A stretch of 64,000 nucleotides of DNA from Gnetum montanum (taxonomy: Eukaryota > Streptophyta > Gnetopsida > Gnetales > Gnetaceae). The first letter of the stretch is position 1, and every line of letters begins with the position of its first letter. Location of the stretch: contig MNCI01018178.1 of NCBI GenBank assembly GCA_015680685.1, positions 218,308 through 282,307 on the forward strand, in the 5' to 3' direction. Position numbers and translations under genes: made by a program. The notes below the pieces were generated by a model that saw nothing but the letters and a program-made list of their open reading frames with translations, was not told where the DNA came from and did no database searches. Below, in pieces: positions 1 through 10,890 of the stretch.

Positions 1-464
1 TAAATTTGAATAAAGAGAAACATGCATTAATTAATGAAAATTCAAAAAAGGGAATGAGGAGTAATCTTTGGTATTATGCATTTGGCATGCACATCATCAT
101 TACAAAGATAAAATTATTTTACTATGATTAGTAGAGTTTCCCCTTGTTGTTAAAATTATTAAATTATTTAATATGATAAAGTAAGACTACATCCAAAAAA
201 ATTCACCATTAGCAAAATTAGACTTTCTTTTGTCCTCAATTCTCTTGAGGAATCTCTCTTTAATCTTCTTCTTATGATTTAATTTTACTTATGCATGAAA
301 ATCCCTCATATCTTTCATAAAATTAGCATTGAGATGAGCTTCTCCTTCAAAGCTCCTCAAATTATCCACCATCTTAGGAAGAAAACCATAATTCACCTCA
401 AATTGGCTCTTACCAATAACAATATGAAAAGCATTATTATGAAAAAAATGCAGCATGACACAAT
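1..464 (-). mobile_element. Element E, left fragment: integrase C-terminal part of a Ty3/gypsy retrotransposon
   Basis: Read on the minus strand, about 450 to 130 encodes a degenerate integrase C-terminal region: an S-Q-F-E-V-N-Y-G-F block matching the usual SPFEVVYGF of plant Ty3/gypsy integrases, then a basic helix-rich stretch (FMKDMRDFH, KKKIKERF) and an F-A-N-G-E-F-F-W-M block matching the usual F..GD.VWV. Stops occur in frame, so it is a pseudogene. It is the continuation of the integrase that ends at 60006, because element A was inserted between them with a 5-bp duplication. The remaining 3' part of E lies left of the window. Nothing else is seen in 1-130, which is AT-rich. Confidence 0.75.
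460..464. repeat. Target site duplication of element A, left copy (ACAAT)
   Basis: ACAAT directly precedes the TGAAACACC start of the 5' LTR of A. It is repeated directly after the 3' LTR at 60001-60005. A 5-bp duplication is the normal product of Ty3/gypsy integration. Confidence 0.9.
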
Positions 465-2774
465 TGAAACACCATAAATTTTGGGACTTTGATGATTCAA
501 CACAATCTTGAAATTTGGGCAAGGATCTCTAAAAGTGTGGTGTCGCGTCGGAGCATGTAGACAACATGGCACCCTAAAAGTTCTAATGCCTACAAAGTCA
601 CTTCTGAGCCTGCCTACCACCTTCTATAGCACAATCAGCATAGCACCTAGCCACAGGGCCAGTTTGCATGAAAGAGGCACTAGGGGTAGACCATACAGTC
701 TGGAAAATTTTCTATCTCCTGAGCTGATAGGCTTGCTACAACACCTAGCTTGCCCAGCTTGACACTTGACCTGATTGACGATCTACCCAGGGACCATGCT
801 AGGAGCTGTCGAAGGTGTTTAGGATGAGCGAAACAGTTCGAAAAGTTTTCTAACTGTGACATTTGCTACGCTACACTATGCTAAATAGCGTAGTAGACCA
901 TGGAAAGACTGATCGGGCACCCAAGATGCAGATTGATAATGACTCAGTCCTCTGAGATATTTGCCCCACCCCATCCTTGATGCATGAGCAACATGACGCA
1001 GAAAAATGTGTCAAGTTTTATCAGAAATGATTTCAATTTGGTGCTACATTGCGCTATGCTACGTAGCATAGCATAGCGTAGCAGGGATGTACTCTAACAA
1101 TACTCCTACTTAGATGGCTCTGATGAAGTAATAATATTTGCCCATGCTTCAACTGTCAAACAGGTTTTCTTTGCTACCACACCAAGACATGATTGACATT
1201 CTATGATAAAATGTTTGCAAAGGAAGTCAGAATTCAAGCCAAACTAGGTGCTACGCTATGCAGCATAGCAGGATCAGAATGAACAAAGGTCCCTTGCCAA
1301 GTGGTTCCTAGCAAAGGGATTGCACTTGGCCACATTTAGACCTCTAAGACCACCTGTCTCGCTTCGTCCCTCGGGCCCTAAGTAGAATTTTTCGACAAAG
1401 CATTGTAGATCAAACACAAATTCATGTCACATTGGCTACTATGCTATGCTATGCTATGCAGCGTAGCAACGACACAAAGCACAAAAGTGTCCCAAGGATG
1501 AACTCCGTAGGTCCCAGGACCTTTTAGCATGAAAGATAAGGTTGTGGTTGCTTGCTTGGCTAGGCCTCAAATAGGAATTTTTTGGCTTTCGAGCAAGGTT
1601 TCTCTCAGATTGATGGCTATGCTATGTGACGTAGCACAACGTAGTAAGTGTTTACGTTGTGCCCATATGCTGGGTAGTGTAAGTAGTGTAACACTTGCGT
1701 GAAAGCCTCAGAGAATCTCTGGTTAGCCCTAGAACTTATTGGCAACAATCACTCCTATCCTGGAATTTCTTTAATGGATAGAATTAGCAAGTTTGCTTTG
1801 TTTTGCACCCCCCGTAATTATCTCCAAAGTTGTCCCTATGCTTGACCCTGCTAACAAGAGTAGGGAAGACGTAGTCCTGGAGTACAAGCTCCACTTTGCA
1901 TTCATTGTTGGCATTTGTAACAAACATGGCAGTTCACTGGATTTTGGCACCTGCAGCTTAAACGACATGGTCATAGTACAACAAGTTTCACATTCAGCAT
2001 CACACTGTAACGTAGCACACCAATGTGACACTGTAGCCTAGCATTACACAACAACATGGCATAGTCATGTTTTTACTCTATGGGACCCAAGACACGTGGT
2101 ATTCAAAACATGTTTCTCTTCCACCCTTGGCTCTATATATACCTCGACGAACAACGTTCAAAGGGTTGGCTTTTGGCATTCTTGGCTTTTGGACTTGGCT
2201 TTCTTGCGATCAGCATTTTGGCATTTTGGCTTTCTGGCGATTAGCCTTGGCAAAGAGACTGGCAAGTAGAGGGTTGACAAATAGCAAACCCTAGCAGTAG
2301 CACTTTCTAGATCTCTCCTAGCCCAACGAACACTAGCTCACTAGTTCCTGTTAGCAAGCTATTAATAGTAGTTCAAGGAGCCATGACCATAATGCTTTGT
2401 TGTAAGATGTGCCAATCCACACTGCACATCAGTTGTAGACCTTCTCTAGCTAGACAAAGATCAGATCCCCCAATTTTGGGGTGGTGCACTTTCTCACTCA
2501 AGCCTGTTTCATTTCATTTTTCAATTATCATATTTTGCATTATTCTATATTAGTTTGCATTTGACGCTTATCTCTTAATTTATACCTAATATTTTTAAAA
2601 CAAACATTTACAGAAGGTTATTGTACACTGATTAAGTCCTTGTTTGATCAACCAGACCATTCAGGGCACCCCATTTCTATTTTTCTCCAACATGGCCCTC
2701 ACGTGGATCTAGGGTTAGGCTGTGCACTCGGTAACCTCTCATTGTTCCAGCCACCGACATTTTTATTCACTATG
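465..2774 (+). repeat. 5' LTR of element A
   Basis: It is about 2.31 kb and starts TGAAACACCATAAATT. The same sequence recurs in diverged form at 57679-60000. The end was set by aligning with that copy, which ends in TACA; here the end reads TATG. It is rich in palindromic GCTACGCT/AGCGTAGC motifs, for example GCTACGTAGC at 1058-1067 and AGCGTAGC at 1075-1082, with further clusters near 1250, 1440 and 1620. Open frames here are short and not conserved as protein. Confidence 0.88.
2133..2142 (+). promoter_or_regulatory. TATA box of the A 5' LTR promoter
   Basis: CTATATATAC lies about 640 bp before the LTR end. The 3' LTR has CTATAAATACC in the homologous place (59359-59369). It probably directs the sense genomic RNA. 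Confidence 0.6.
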
Positions 2775-3209
2775 GTTGTTTGCACTAGAAGGAGGGCCTT
2801 CTATCACCCTTCTGTGTGTCACAAGTGGTCTTGTGTTTTGTTTGTACCCTGTCACTAGCGACTTGCTAGCGTAGACATGACATCCCACATGATTGTCTAT
2901 GCACTGGGTGGTACAGATTGGTCACCTCAACGGTTTCCCTAGAACTCCACAAGACAAAAAGCCTTGAAGTGGTCATTGTGCTACGTTCGCGTGTCTACCT
3001 CACCATGCTATCTATGTCCTGTATAGCATAGCAACCATGTTTACGTAGAGGTTGCTAAACTATCTGCAGTGTTACGCTACCTGCTGCACAACACCATCTA
3101 TAGTGTTACAGCACCATCATGTTACGCTACTCACTACAATATGCTAATCATTTCCCAGCGTATCATGTTTCAACTTCCTCTCTTAGGCTTCCTTCATAAC
3201 AAAAAAAAA
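2775..3209 (+). other. Primer-binding region and leader of element A
   Basis: Just after the LTR lies GCACTAGAAGGAGGGCC, matching GCGCTAGAAG(G/A)AGGGCC at the same place in B and C, so this is the tRNA primer-binding region. The initial TGG is not clear, and I cannot assign the tRNA. The rest of the leader has TTACGCTAC motifs (about 3065-3130) like those of the LTR and no gene. Confidence 0.6.
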
Positions 3210-6200
3210 ATGAATACTATTACCACAGTAGTTCTCACCTCAAACTTAGAGGTACCCTACTCTGTCCAACATGTGACAGGTCCTGAGCGACTACCCAGCC
3301 CAGTGCTGATATAATGATAGTCTCTTAGGTTGTGGCATTTGTCACCCAAGGATTTGGTGCAAGACGTAGAGCAATACGATTTCCTCTATGCAAAATTCCA
3401 AGTGAAACTACCCTTGGACCACCAGGAATTCAAGGATAAACGTAACTTTGAGTTCCTCCACTAGAATGGGAGGGAGTGCATTCCTACTCCTAATGTCATC
3501 ATCCCCCTGACTGAAGCATACAAATGGGTGTTAAACTAACTGATGTGAGTTAGTAGGTCTAGGGAGAAGGACACAATGTTCCACTATGATGAAGCATTTC
3601 AGGATGGGTAGGAAGACTTGGACCCCCACTCCAAAGGTGATGGCCAGGTCTACACCACGACTATCCCTTCCACTGTTGTCTTCTAGTCAAACCCACTCTT
3701 CTCTTCTACCCCCTTCATCATCACCACAACCATGCCACACCCCACACCTTCTACAGTAATGGGCAGCCATCCCATGTTCTCAACATATCAACACACAAGC
3801 TCATCAACTTCATTTCCAATCATGCTCCCTTCCTAATTTATTCCAGGACTGTACCCAGCCTCAGTCATAGCTATGTTGCCATATGTGCACACTGTGCCTA
3901 CGTCACAACTGCACGTGAGTTTCACTCTTGTTCCCTCGTCTACATCCATCCCACCACCAGTAGTAGACCCACTCTCAACCATGTGGTGGGCACTAGTCAC
4001 TTCTCTCCCTACTACGCAACCCTCTCAGATGTCGCAATGTGTCCAACCCCAAGCATACCAAGTCCCATAGGTGGTACAACCAAACACAGGATTGTTGGCC
4101 ACCCTGCCAACCGGGCAAGTAGCCAACCCTACAGTGCCACCAATGGCTATCACCCCAACAGCACCACCCACTAGGTGGTGGACCACCCAAGTGGCACCAC
4201 TTGTTGGAGTGGCCCCAACAGTGCCTCCCATGGGATAGGCCATTTCCCCAATAACGTCACCCATAATGGCTACTTAGGAAGCCCTGCAACCATCTGCAAC
4301 ATTCCCAGGATTGGATCAAGCCTTCCAACTCATTTAGACCCTCATGGAAGAGATCAAATGGCTTAAGGCTACCAGTTTTAAAATCCTCCAAGTCATGGAC
4401 TTTTACAATGATGACCTGATCAGTCCAGTTGTCCCCATGCTCACGCTACACCCTGGGGTGCCACTCCCCCAATTTACAAAATACAACGGGGAGGGTGATC
4501 CCAATGTGCATTTGGTGATCTTTAGGTCTAAATCTCTATTGCTGCAACCATGGCCTCACACCATCATCCATGTCTTTGCCATGTCTTTGATAGGCAAAGC
4601 TTTGGACTGGTAACGTGCACTTCCACACACCTCCATTTCAACCTTAGAAGATCTATTGAGTCAATTAGTGACTTTTTTTAAGCACAACTTAAAACTAAAA
4701 TTCACACTAGACTAGCTCATGAGTGTTAAGAAGGACCCACTAGAATCTATGTAGAGATTCATACAGTAGTGGAGCACCACCTTAAACAAGATACACAAAT
4801 TGATTGCTAAGGTCCACTTGTTGGCCATTTTTAAGGGAGTGGTAAACAACTTCATTAAGTCTAAACTCTACTACCTAGCCCCACGTTCCCTTAGCCAAGC
4901 CTTTTCTCAGACCAAGAGCATTCAGGACACGGCTGAAGCTAGTAGGAACCCAACCTATGTCACCTACAAAAATGCACACATTAAGAAAGACAAAGAGAAG
5001 GGTAAGGACGTAGCAACAATAGTGGCTACTATGGCCAAGGAAACCAAGCCTAACAATAGCAATAACAAAAAGGCTACCACAACACCCAATGCTCTTGCTA
5101 ACACCACACCTGGCTCCAGTAACACAGGATAGTCCTCAACATCATCACCTATAGCACCAACACAGCCGAGGCCCAACTTTGAGCATAAAGATCATTCCAA
5201 GTATACCCCCTTACCCATTAAGCCTTCAGAACGTTTGAGGTAACTGTTGGGAGCTAGGTATATAAAACACAAACGGATGTCGAAGGAGACAATCAAACAC
5301 CATCAAAGGGACTGTGACATTCTATGAAACCCCTCCTTGGCTATGCCCAATGAACCACTAGTGCCTAAGAATTTTAGGCTAGAACATTTCTATAACTATC
5401 ACCAACTTTGTGGTCACGATATGGACTAATGCTTAGCATTGAAAGATGATATTCAACACATGATCAATCAGCGAAAGTTGATCCTAGATGAAAGCAGTCC
5501 CATTCAACTTGAAAATCAGTTGATGGGCATTTACAAAGACCCCCTCAATGCTAACAATTCCGATTACACAATCAACACTATCGGCATTGATAACAACCCT
5601 AAACCACCATAGCAACCCTTTGTAGTTCATGTACCTCCTTGCAATGTAAAAACACCAACAACAACAACTAAGTCACAACAACCCTTTGTCATGAGGGCTC
5701 CTCGCCAGCCATCGCCTGCATCCTTTGTGCTGAAAATTACACTACAAACCACTGTAAGAATGTAGGGCTATTTTTCATCAAGGTGCCAAAGCATGCAACT
5801 TCTCCGTCAACTCAAAATTGAGTGATGAAGGCTGAAACACAACCTCCACACCCAAAGAAGCATGAAGAGTGTCTAGCTTACAAGTTGTCTAGGGAACATG
5901 CCATGCTAGGTCCCCGTAAGCCTACCCCCTTGTCCATTGTACCCATGGCCTCTTCGTCATTAGCTATCGATAGCAAAACATAGGTGCAACCATCAACTTC
6001 TAGACCAGGAAAGCCTGTTGTTCAATCTGAAGCTACCCCTCTTCAAGAAATTTTCCTCTTGGGGCGTATGGAAGAAGAGAAGGCTAGCAAACAACAAGAT
6101 GGCAAGCAAGATTTTTTGAATGCCCTTGCACAAGTTAAATAAGCTCTGAAGCAAAAAAACACAACACTGAGCCTATACGACTTAGTAATGACCTTTGCTA

Positions 6201-7024
6201 CCCATCACGAGGCAATGGTACGCATGTTGATGTCTATCCCTATTAGCAAAAACATACTAACTGAAGAGAAAGCCATTCATACAGTCATGCTTCCCCCCAT
6301 GGCCAAAGAAGAATGACCCACCCAGCTAAAGTTTCATGACAAGTCCATTAAGGATAACCCTAAGAAGGATCAAGTCACAACTGCTCCCATGTTCATCATC
6401 ATCCAGGTGGGCTAGTACAAGATTCGCATGGTGCATGTTGACGACGGGGCTGCTACCAACGTAATCCCATTTCCCCTCATTGACAAGTTGGGCTTGGTTA
6501 ATCAAATCAAGCCCACATCAACTTTGTGCCTCAAGTCCTTTAATGGAGCACATGTGGTGGTTAAGGGAACTGTGAAAATCAACTTCATGGAAGGGGACCA
6601 GTTCCCTATGAGTGAAGTGTTCATTGTGGTGGAAGAGATGCCTAGGTTCAACCTAATCCTAGGAAGATCATGGTTGGCCAAAATAAGGGTTGTTTCCTCA
6701 CTAATACATCAGGAAATCCATTTACCCTACACGGGAGGAAAAGTGGTAATTCATGGTGACGAAGTGGCCTCACAGGCCATTAACAACGTGAACGTGGAGC
6801 AAGGTTCAGAGATAGAAATCTCTGAAAACAAAGCCCCCATTCAAACTGAAATGCCATGCTCAACAAATGAGCATGCCAAAACCATCAATTCAAATGAAGA
6901 AACCACATGGGCCGAGTTGCCCTTTCAAACCATAGGCAACGACATAGATGAATACCAATGCAAGGCCTCTCAGCCATATGCCTCGCCTAACCCACGCTGG
7001 GTTAGAAAGCACTTGCATGACTGA
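3210..7024 (+). pseudogene. gag-pro: Element A gag-protease polyprotein, broken
   Basis: The frame opens with ATG at 3210 in the same context as the gag starts of B and C. After a proline-rich N-terminal part, the capsid region lies at about 4390-4960 (FTKYNGEGDPN, NNFIKSKLYYLAPRSLSQ). A zinc-binding-like block Y-x2-H-x4-H-x4-C (YHQLCGHDMD) follows near 5400; the first Cys is altered. From about 5700 the reading continues in another frame, showing an indel. The aspartic protease runs about 6428-6760 with the active-site stretch HVDDGAATN and the C-terminal LILGRSWLA block. The polyprotein ends WAELPFQ...KHLHD at 7024. Many in-frame stops make it a pseudogene. Confidence 0.85.
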
Positions 7025-7670
7025 AACCTATTTTTACATCGCTTTAGCGAATTGGTATATGTTTGATTATATGATTTATGTTTCACATTAAATTTCTTGT
7101 TCGTAAGACTTACATTTTTACATTTGGTTGTTTTTTTGCATTGTTACATTTTATTCATTGAGCTTGCTGATTGTATAATTTATATTTTCACATTGAGTTT
7201 CCTGATTGCATAATTTACATTTTTGCATTAAATTTCATGTTTGCACCATTTAAATTTTTTATATTAAAGTTTACTATTTGGAGAATTCACATTTTTTGAT
7301 TGCATTACCCTTGTCACCGATACCTTACATGTGGCCTAAAATGGCCTTAAACTATTGCATGGCCCGAAATGACCTAAAACTAGCAACGGCCCAGAACAAC
7401 CTTAAACTACCATCGTGGCCCGAAATGACCTAAAGCTAGCAACTTTACTTCCCTAATAACAAAGAAAACAAAAATAAAAAAATTTATCATTAAGCAACGA
7501 CCCGAAATTGCCTAAAACTAAAATAAGAGGCCCTCAAGGGGCCCAAACACATTAAAAAATAATAATAAATAATAGACTAACTGAAAAAAATAATAATTAT
7601 TTCACACTATGCTTTGCATTCAATTTCAATCCATACAATAATGATCACAAAAAATTAAATTGCTATCACA
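7025..7670 (+). repeat. Hairpin-repeat array 1 of element A, in non-coding DNA
   Basis: AT-rich DNA follows the protease stop. At about 7330-7520 it holds at least five units of the form GGCC-N6-GGCC-TTAAACT (some mutated to GACC or AACC), for example GGCCtaaaatGGCC. Similar arrays follow the protease in B (14766 on) and C (37985 on). The rest to 7670 is AT-rich and empty. The stop codon of the antisense gene lies at 7671. Confidence 0.75.
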
Positions 7671-8729
7671 TTACAAATCTTCGTCAGCATCACCATTTTC
7701 TGTTCCACTAGGTCCTACACCTTCATTTGGATCCTGCATAAGACAAGAAGCAAACTAATAAGTCAAACTACAACAAGGCTCACATAAAATAAACTATGAC
7801 ACAATAAAGAATGACTAACCCGAGATGGCCTCGCGTCCATTGTGGAGGGTATCTTATGTATTCCAGCCGCTAGACATTGTAGGATCTCCTCCTCATTGAG
7901 GTTGGCCCAATTCTCCTTTCCCAAATCAACGCTTGCCATAAATTTTCCTTTCTCCAAAGTCGTCCATCTACCTTGCCCCAGAGAGAAGGTGGTGGTGGTG
8001 GTTTCCTTAGAAGGTAAGGTCATTTCCCTTTTGGGAGACTCACTAACCACCACCTGTTGTGTGAACTTTTCGTAGGTCCTAGAAGCACCAATGACATTGA
8101 GGAATAGCTTATGGGTATGCAACTCAATGGAAGCATCTCGATATTGTTTATGATAGGTGACACGTTTCATTTTATACATATGTTTATGGTTCTTTTGTGC
8201 CTGCCCCCATTCGTACACCTTTGCACTATAATCCTTCTAGTCTTGGTTCTTCTAGGCCAAAAGGTCCATTTGCATGTGTTGTTTAATAATCTTATGAGTG
8301 GCCTTGTTCTTTCTCTGTATGGCTATCTAGTGTCTTGCATAGTCAATAATATCCATACGCCAACTGCCATCATGAGTGTCACAGGCCAATAAAAATTTGT
8401 TCCTTGACTGAAGGTCCTCCAACTCAGTGGCTTGGCTGGCCTTCTCTTTCTCAAGTTTTTGCACCCTCTTCCATAGGTCCTCATTAACATGCCTAAAATC
8501 CCACAAGGAGCATGCTTAGTACAATGCACATTTACTTATTTTCTCATATATGTGATGAGGTATCTCGGCTACCTCTGGAGGAAGTTCAAGTACTACGTCA
8601 ACCTTGACCACTTGACGGGGATCCCACTTGAGACGAGAAGCTATCGGTTACACATGGGAAAGCGTTAGCAATGGTGCCATAGCAAAAATGCAACAAATTA
8701 GGGAGTCTAACGTAGTAGTTTTGACATAC
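7671..8729 (-). pseudogene. Element A antisense gene, 3' part (intron 6, exons 7 and 8)
   Basis: On the minus strand, exon 7 runs 8640-7820 and exon 8 7733-7671. The intron between starts GTTAG and ends TTATGCAG. Intron 6 starts at 8729 with GTATGT, and its acceptor is GATAG at 8645-8641. Exon 7 encodes a charged, likely coiled-coil stretch and then the block WANLNEEEILQCL, which is shared with B (WSELTEDEIMQCL) and C (WTNVSEEEILHQL). Exon 8 encodes a short acidic end. In-frame stops are present. The 5' part lies at 48432-52187 because D is inserted between. I know no function for this protein. Confidence 0.75.
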
Positions 8730-8734
8730 CTATC
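8730..8734. repeat. Target site duplication of element D, left copy (CTATC)
   Basis: CTATC precedes the TGATGAGATG start of D and recurs at 48432-48436 after its 3' LTR. The site is the exon 6/intron 6 junction of the antisense gene of A. Confidence 0.88.
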
Positions 8735-9325
8735 TGATGAGATGCGATATGCACAATCTGCGATATCACGTTCTCCCCTGCGATATCGCGTACCCGATAT
8801 CGTGGTCTACCGCCAAATCTATAAATAAGAGGCGGCACTCCCTTTATTTCCCATCCTAGGCTAAAAGTAGGGAAACTCTGGCAGATTGATCACTCCAGAG
8901 ATAGAATATTTTCCATGTGCTTGTAGTAGGAGTCCCCAAGAAAATGGATCTTTATTCAAGCAACATTGTACCTGAACGCAAGTTGTGTACGACAATAAAG
9001 TCAAGCTTTGTAGATAAACCTTGCAGTGCATGGAATAGGGATTTATTACTTGTTATTTATTACATGTTATTTCCTACCTGTTATTTATTACCCTGCAGTA
9101 GCACGGCATGAGTAAGACTTGATTACGAGCATTTATGGATGTGTACAACTAATCAAGGAATCGGCTGCTCATCGCGATTAGATTCTCTCACCCTTTCCTC
9201 CTAGTTAAGTGCCTCAGTATGACCACTTCGAGCACATGTGTTACGCATGGTGATCCCAGTAACGATTAGCATTTGGTAGCTACGGTTGCATAGTTCAGGG
9301 TGTGTACGGTAAGTGGGAACGGATG
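8735..9325 (+). repeat. 5' LTR of element D, first part
   Basis: It matches 47523-48140 of the 3' LTR. Near its start are palindromic GATATC motifs (GCGATATCGCG and relatives at about 8750-8805). A TATA box CTATAAATAAG lies at 8819-8829. It is cut at 9325 by element B and resumes at 26793. Confidence 0.88.
9321..9325. repeat. Target site duplication of element B, left copy (GGATG)
   Basis: GGATG precedes the TGAAACACTG start of B and recurs at 26788-26792. In the intact 3' LTR of D the sequence reads straight across this point (near 48140). Confidence 0.9.
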
Positions 9326-10634
9326 TGAAACACTGTGAAAATTTTGAGGCCTCGATGGTTCAGCAAAAAACTAGTGATTCAGTCAAGGGGTTACAACAAG
9401 GCATGACACAACAAGTTCCTTTTCAGTCAAAGGCCTGTCTTGCCACGCTGCGTGGCATAGCACAAACGAATTTCAGAAGACAGAACAAAGCAATGGGTGC
9501 ACAGCGGCAAGTTGTTGCAAATTCTCTATGTTTCAAGAACTTTAACTAACAGTACACCGCAACATCAGTGATGATAAATGTTCAAGACTTCAACAACACT
9601 TTGATCTTTTGCAAGTGTGCTATTTTATGCTAAGTTACGCTATGAAGCGTAATCTAGCACAGTGCAGCATAACGCAAGCATAGACAAAAGCGGCATAATA
9701 CAAGTAGTAGTAGTCTGTACGATGCGATACGCTCTCCAGCATATCGTAGCGTAATCAAGAAATAGCTTATCGTCAAAGTCCCAGTTTACGACGTGTTACG
9801 CTTTAGAGCGTAAGGCGGTGTGGCATCGTAAGCTTCAACAATCATCACGGCAAGTCAATGGCATTTTTGTAGGTTTAGGACACGCGTCATCTAAACCACA
9901 TTTTTCTCCTGATCTTAACCTTATAAAAATGCCAACCGACAAAGATCAAAAGGGGGGGGAAGCAAGAAGAATTACTCCAAGATTGACAGATTTTCTCAAC
10001 GAGCAATTTTTCCTACCATTGGCAATTATCGACAACTTCTAGCAAGGATCGACAAGAAGGTAAAAAGACCAGTAACAGCAAGAATATCGAAGACAGTTGA
10101 TGAGAACCTTTGGTCAGAAATAGCTGATTGATAGACATTCTGCTTCGGGTTTAACCTCCTTGTATCCATATCTGCTAGAACAAGGTAGATCAGTTTTGCT
10201 TGTTTCATCTCTAAACAACTTTGCTTGTTGTTGCTACATGCTTCGTTTAAATCAAGGTCCACTTGTAATCATTGTATCTAATATATTCTTTTTGCAAGTT
10301 AGATCCTAGATTTTGGGGTTTGATCACGTTTCAAATCATATCTCTTGTCCCCTATCTGTACGAATTTTGCAAATCACTTTAAACCGATTACGTCCTTTTC
10401 GATTACCTGCAAAATTAACAACATTACAACCTTCTCACAAAGAAGCATTGTTCTACCATTCAAAATCAAAAACATTTTTACTAATCAAATAAGTCCATGT
10501 TTGATCGACAAGATCGTTCAGGGCACCTCGGATTCATTTTTCTCTAGCACGGTCCTCACGTGGATCTGGGGTTAGAACTGTGTACACAGACTTTCATTTG
10601 GTATTTCCAGTGACCAACGTTTTCCTTCATTACA
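9326..10634 (+). repeat. 5' LTR of element B
   Basis: It starts TGAAACACTG and ends CATTACA. It contains the palindromes TTACGCTATGAAGCGTAA (9635-9652) and TTACGCTTTAGAGCGTAA (9796-9813), and a TATA box TATAAAAAT at 9922-9930. It is about 71 bp shorter than the 3' LTR, mainly because a motif-rich stretch present at about 25630-25695 is missing after 9548. Confidence 0.9.
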
Positions 10635-10890
10635 ATTTTCTAGCGCTAGAAGAAGGGCCTTCACATCCGATGCATATTTTATGGGTAGTCTTGTAAGCTA
10701 TCTGTACCCATTATCAATCAACGTAAACGTAATACCTCTGAGGTTGTGTATGAGATTGTGTGGTGCAGATTGGTTGCTTCGACGATTCCTTTGGAATCCT
10801 ACAAGATACAAAGCCCCGATCATTACATTGATTTTCCTTTGTCTTTGTGATCTTTATCTTTATCATCATTACTTACCAATCACGTAGATA
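10635..10890 (+). other. Primer-binding region and leader of element B
   Basis: TAGCGCTAGAAGAAGGGCC lies about 6 bases after the LTR and is shared with the other Tat-type elements here. The short leader then runs to the gag ATG at 10891. No gene or motif array is seen in it. Confidence 0.65.

Noticed and set aside
1771-2294. Open frames inside the LTRs of A (also 58962-59402)
   Set aside because: They run in both directions in LTR DNA, differ in frame between the two LTR copies and match no domain; treated as chance frames.
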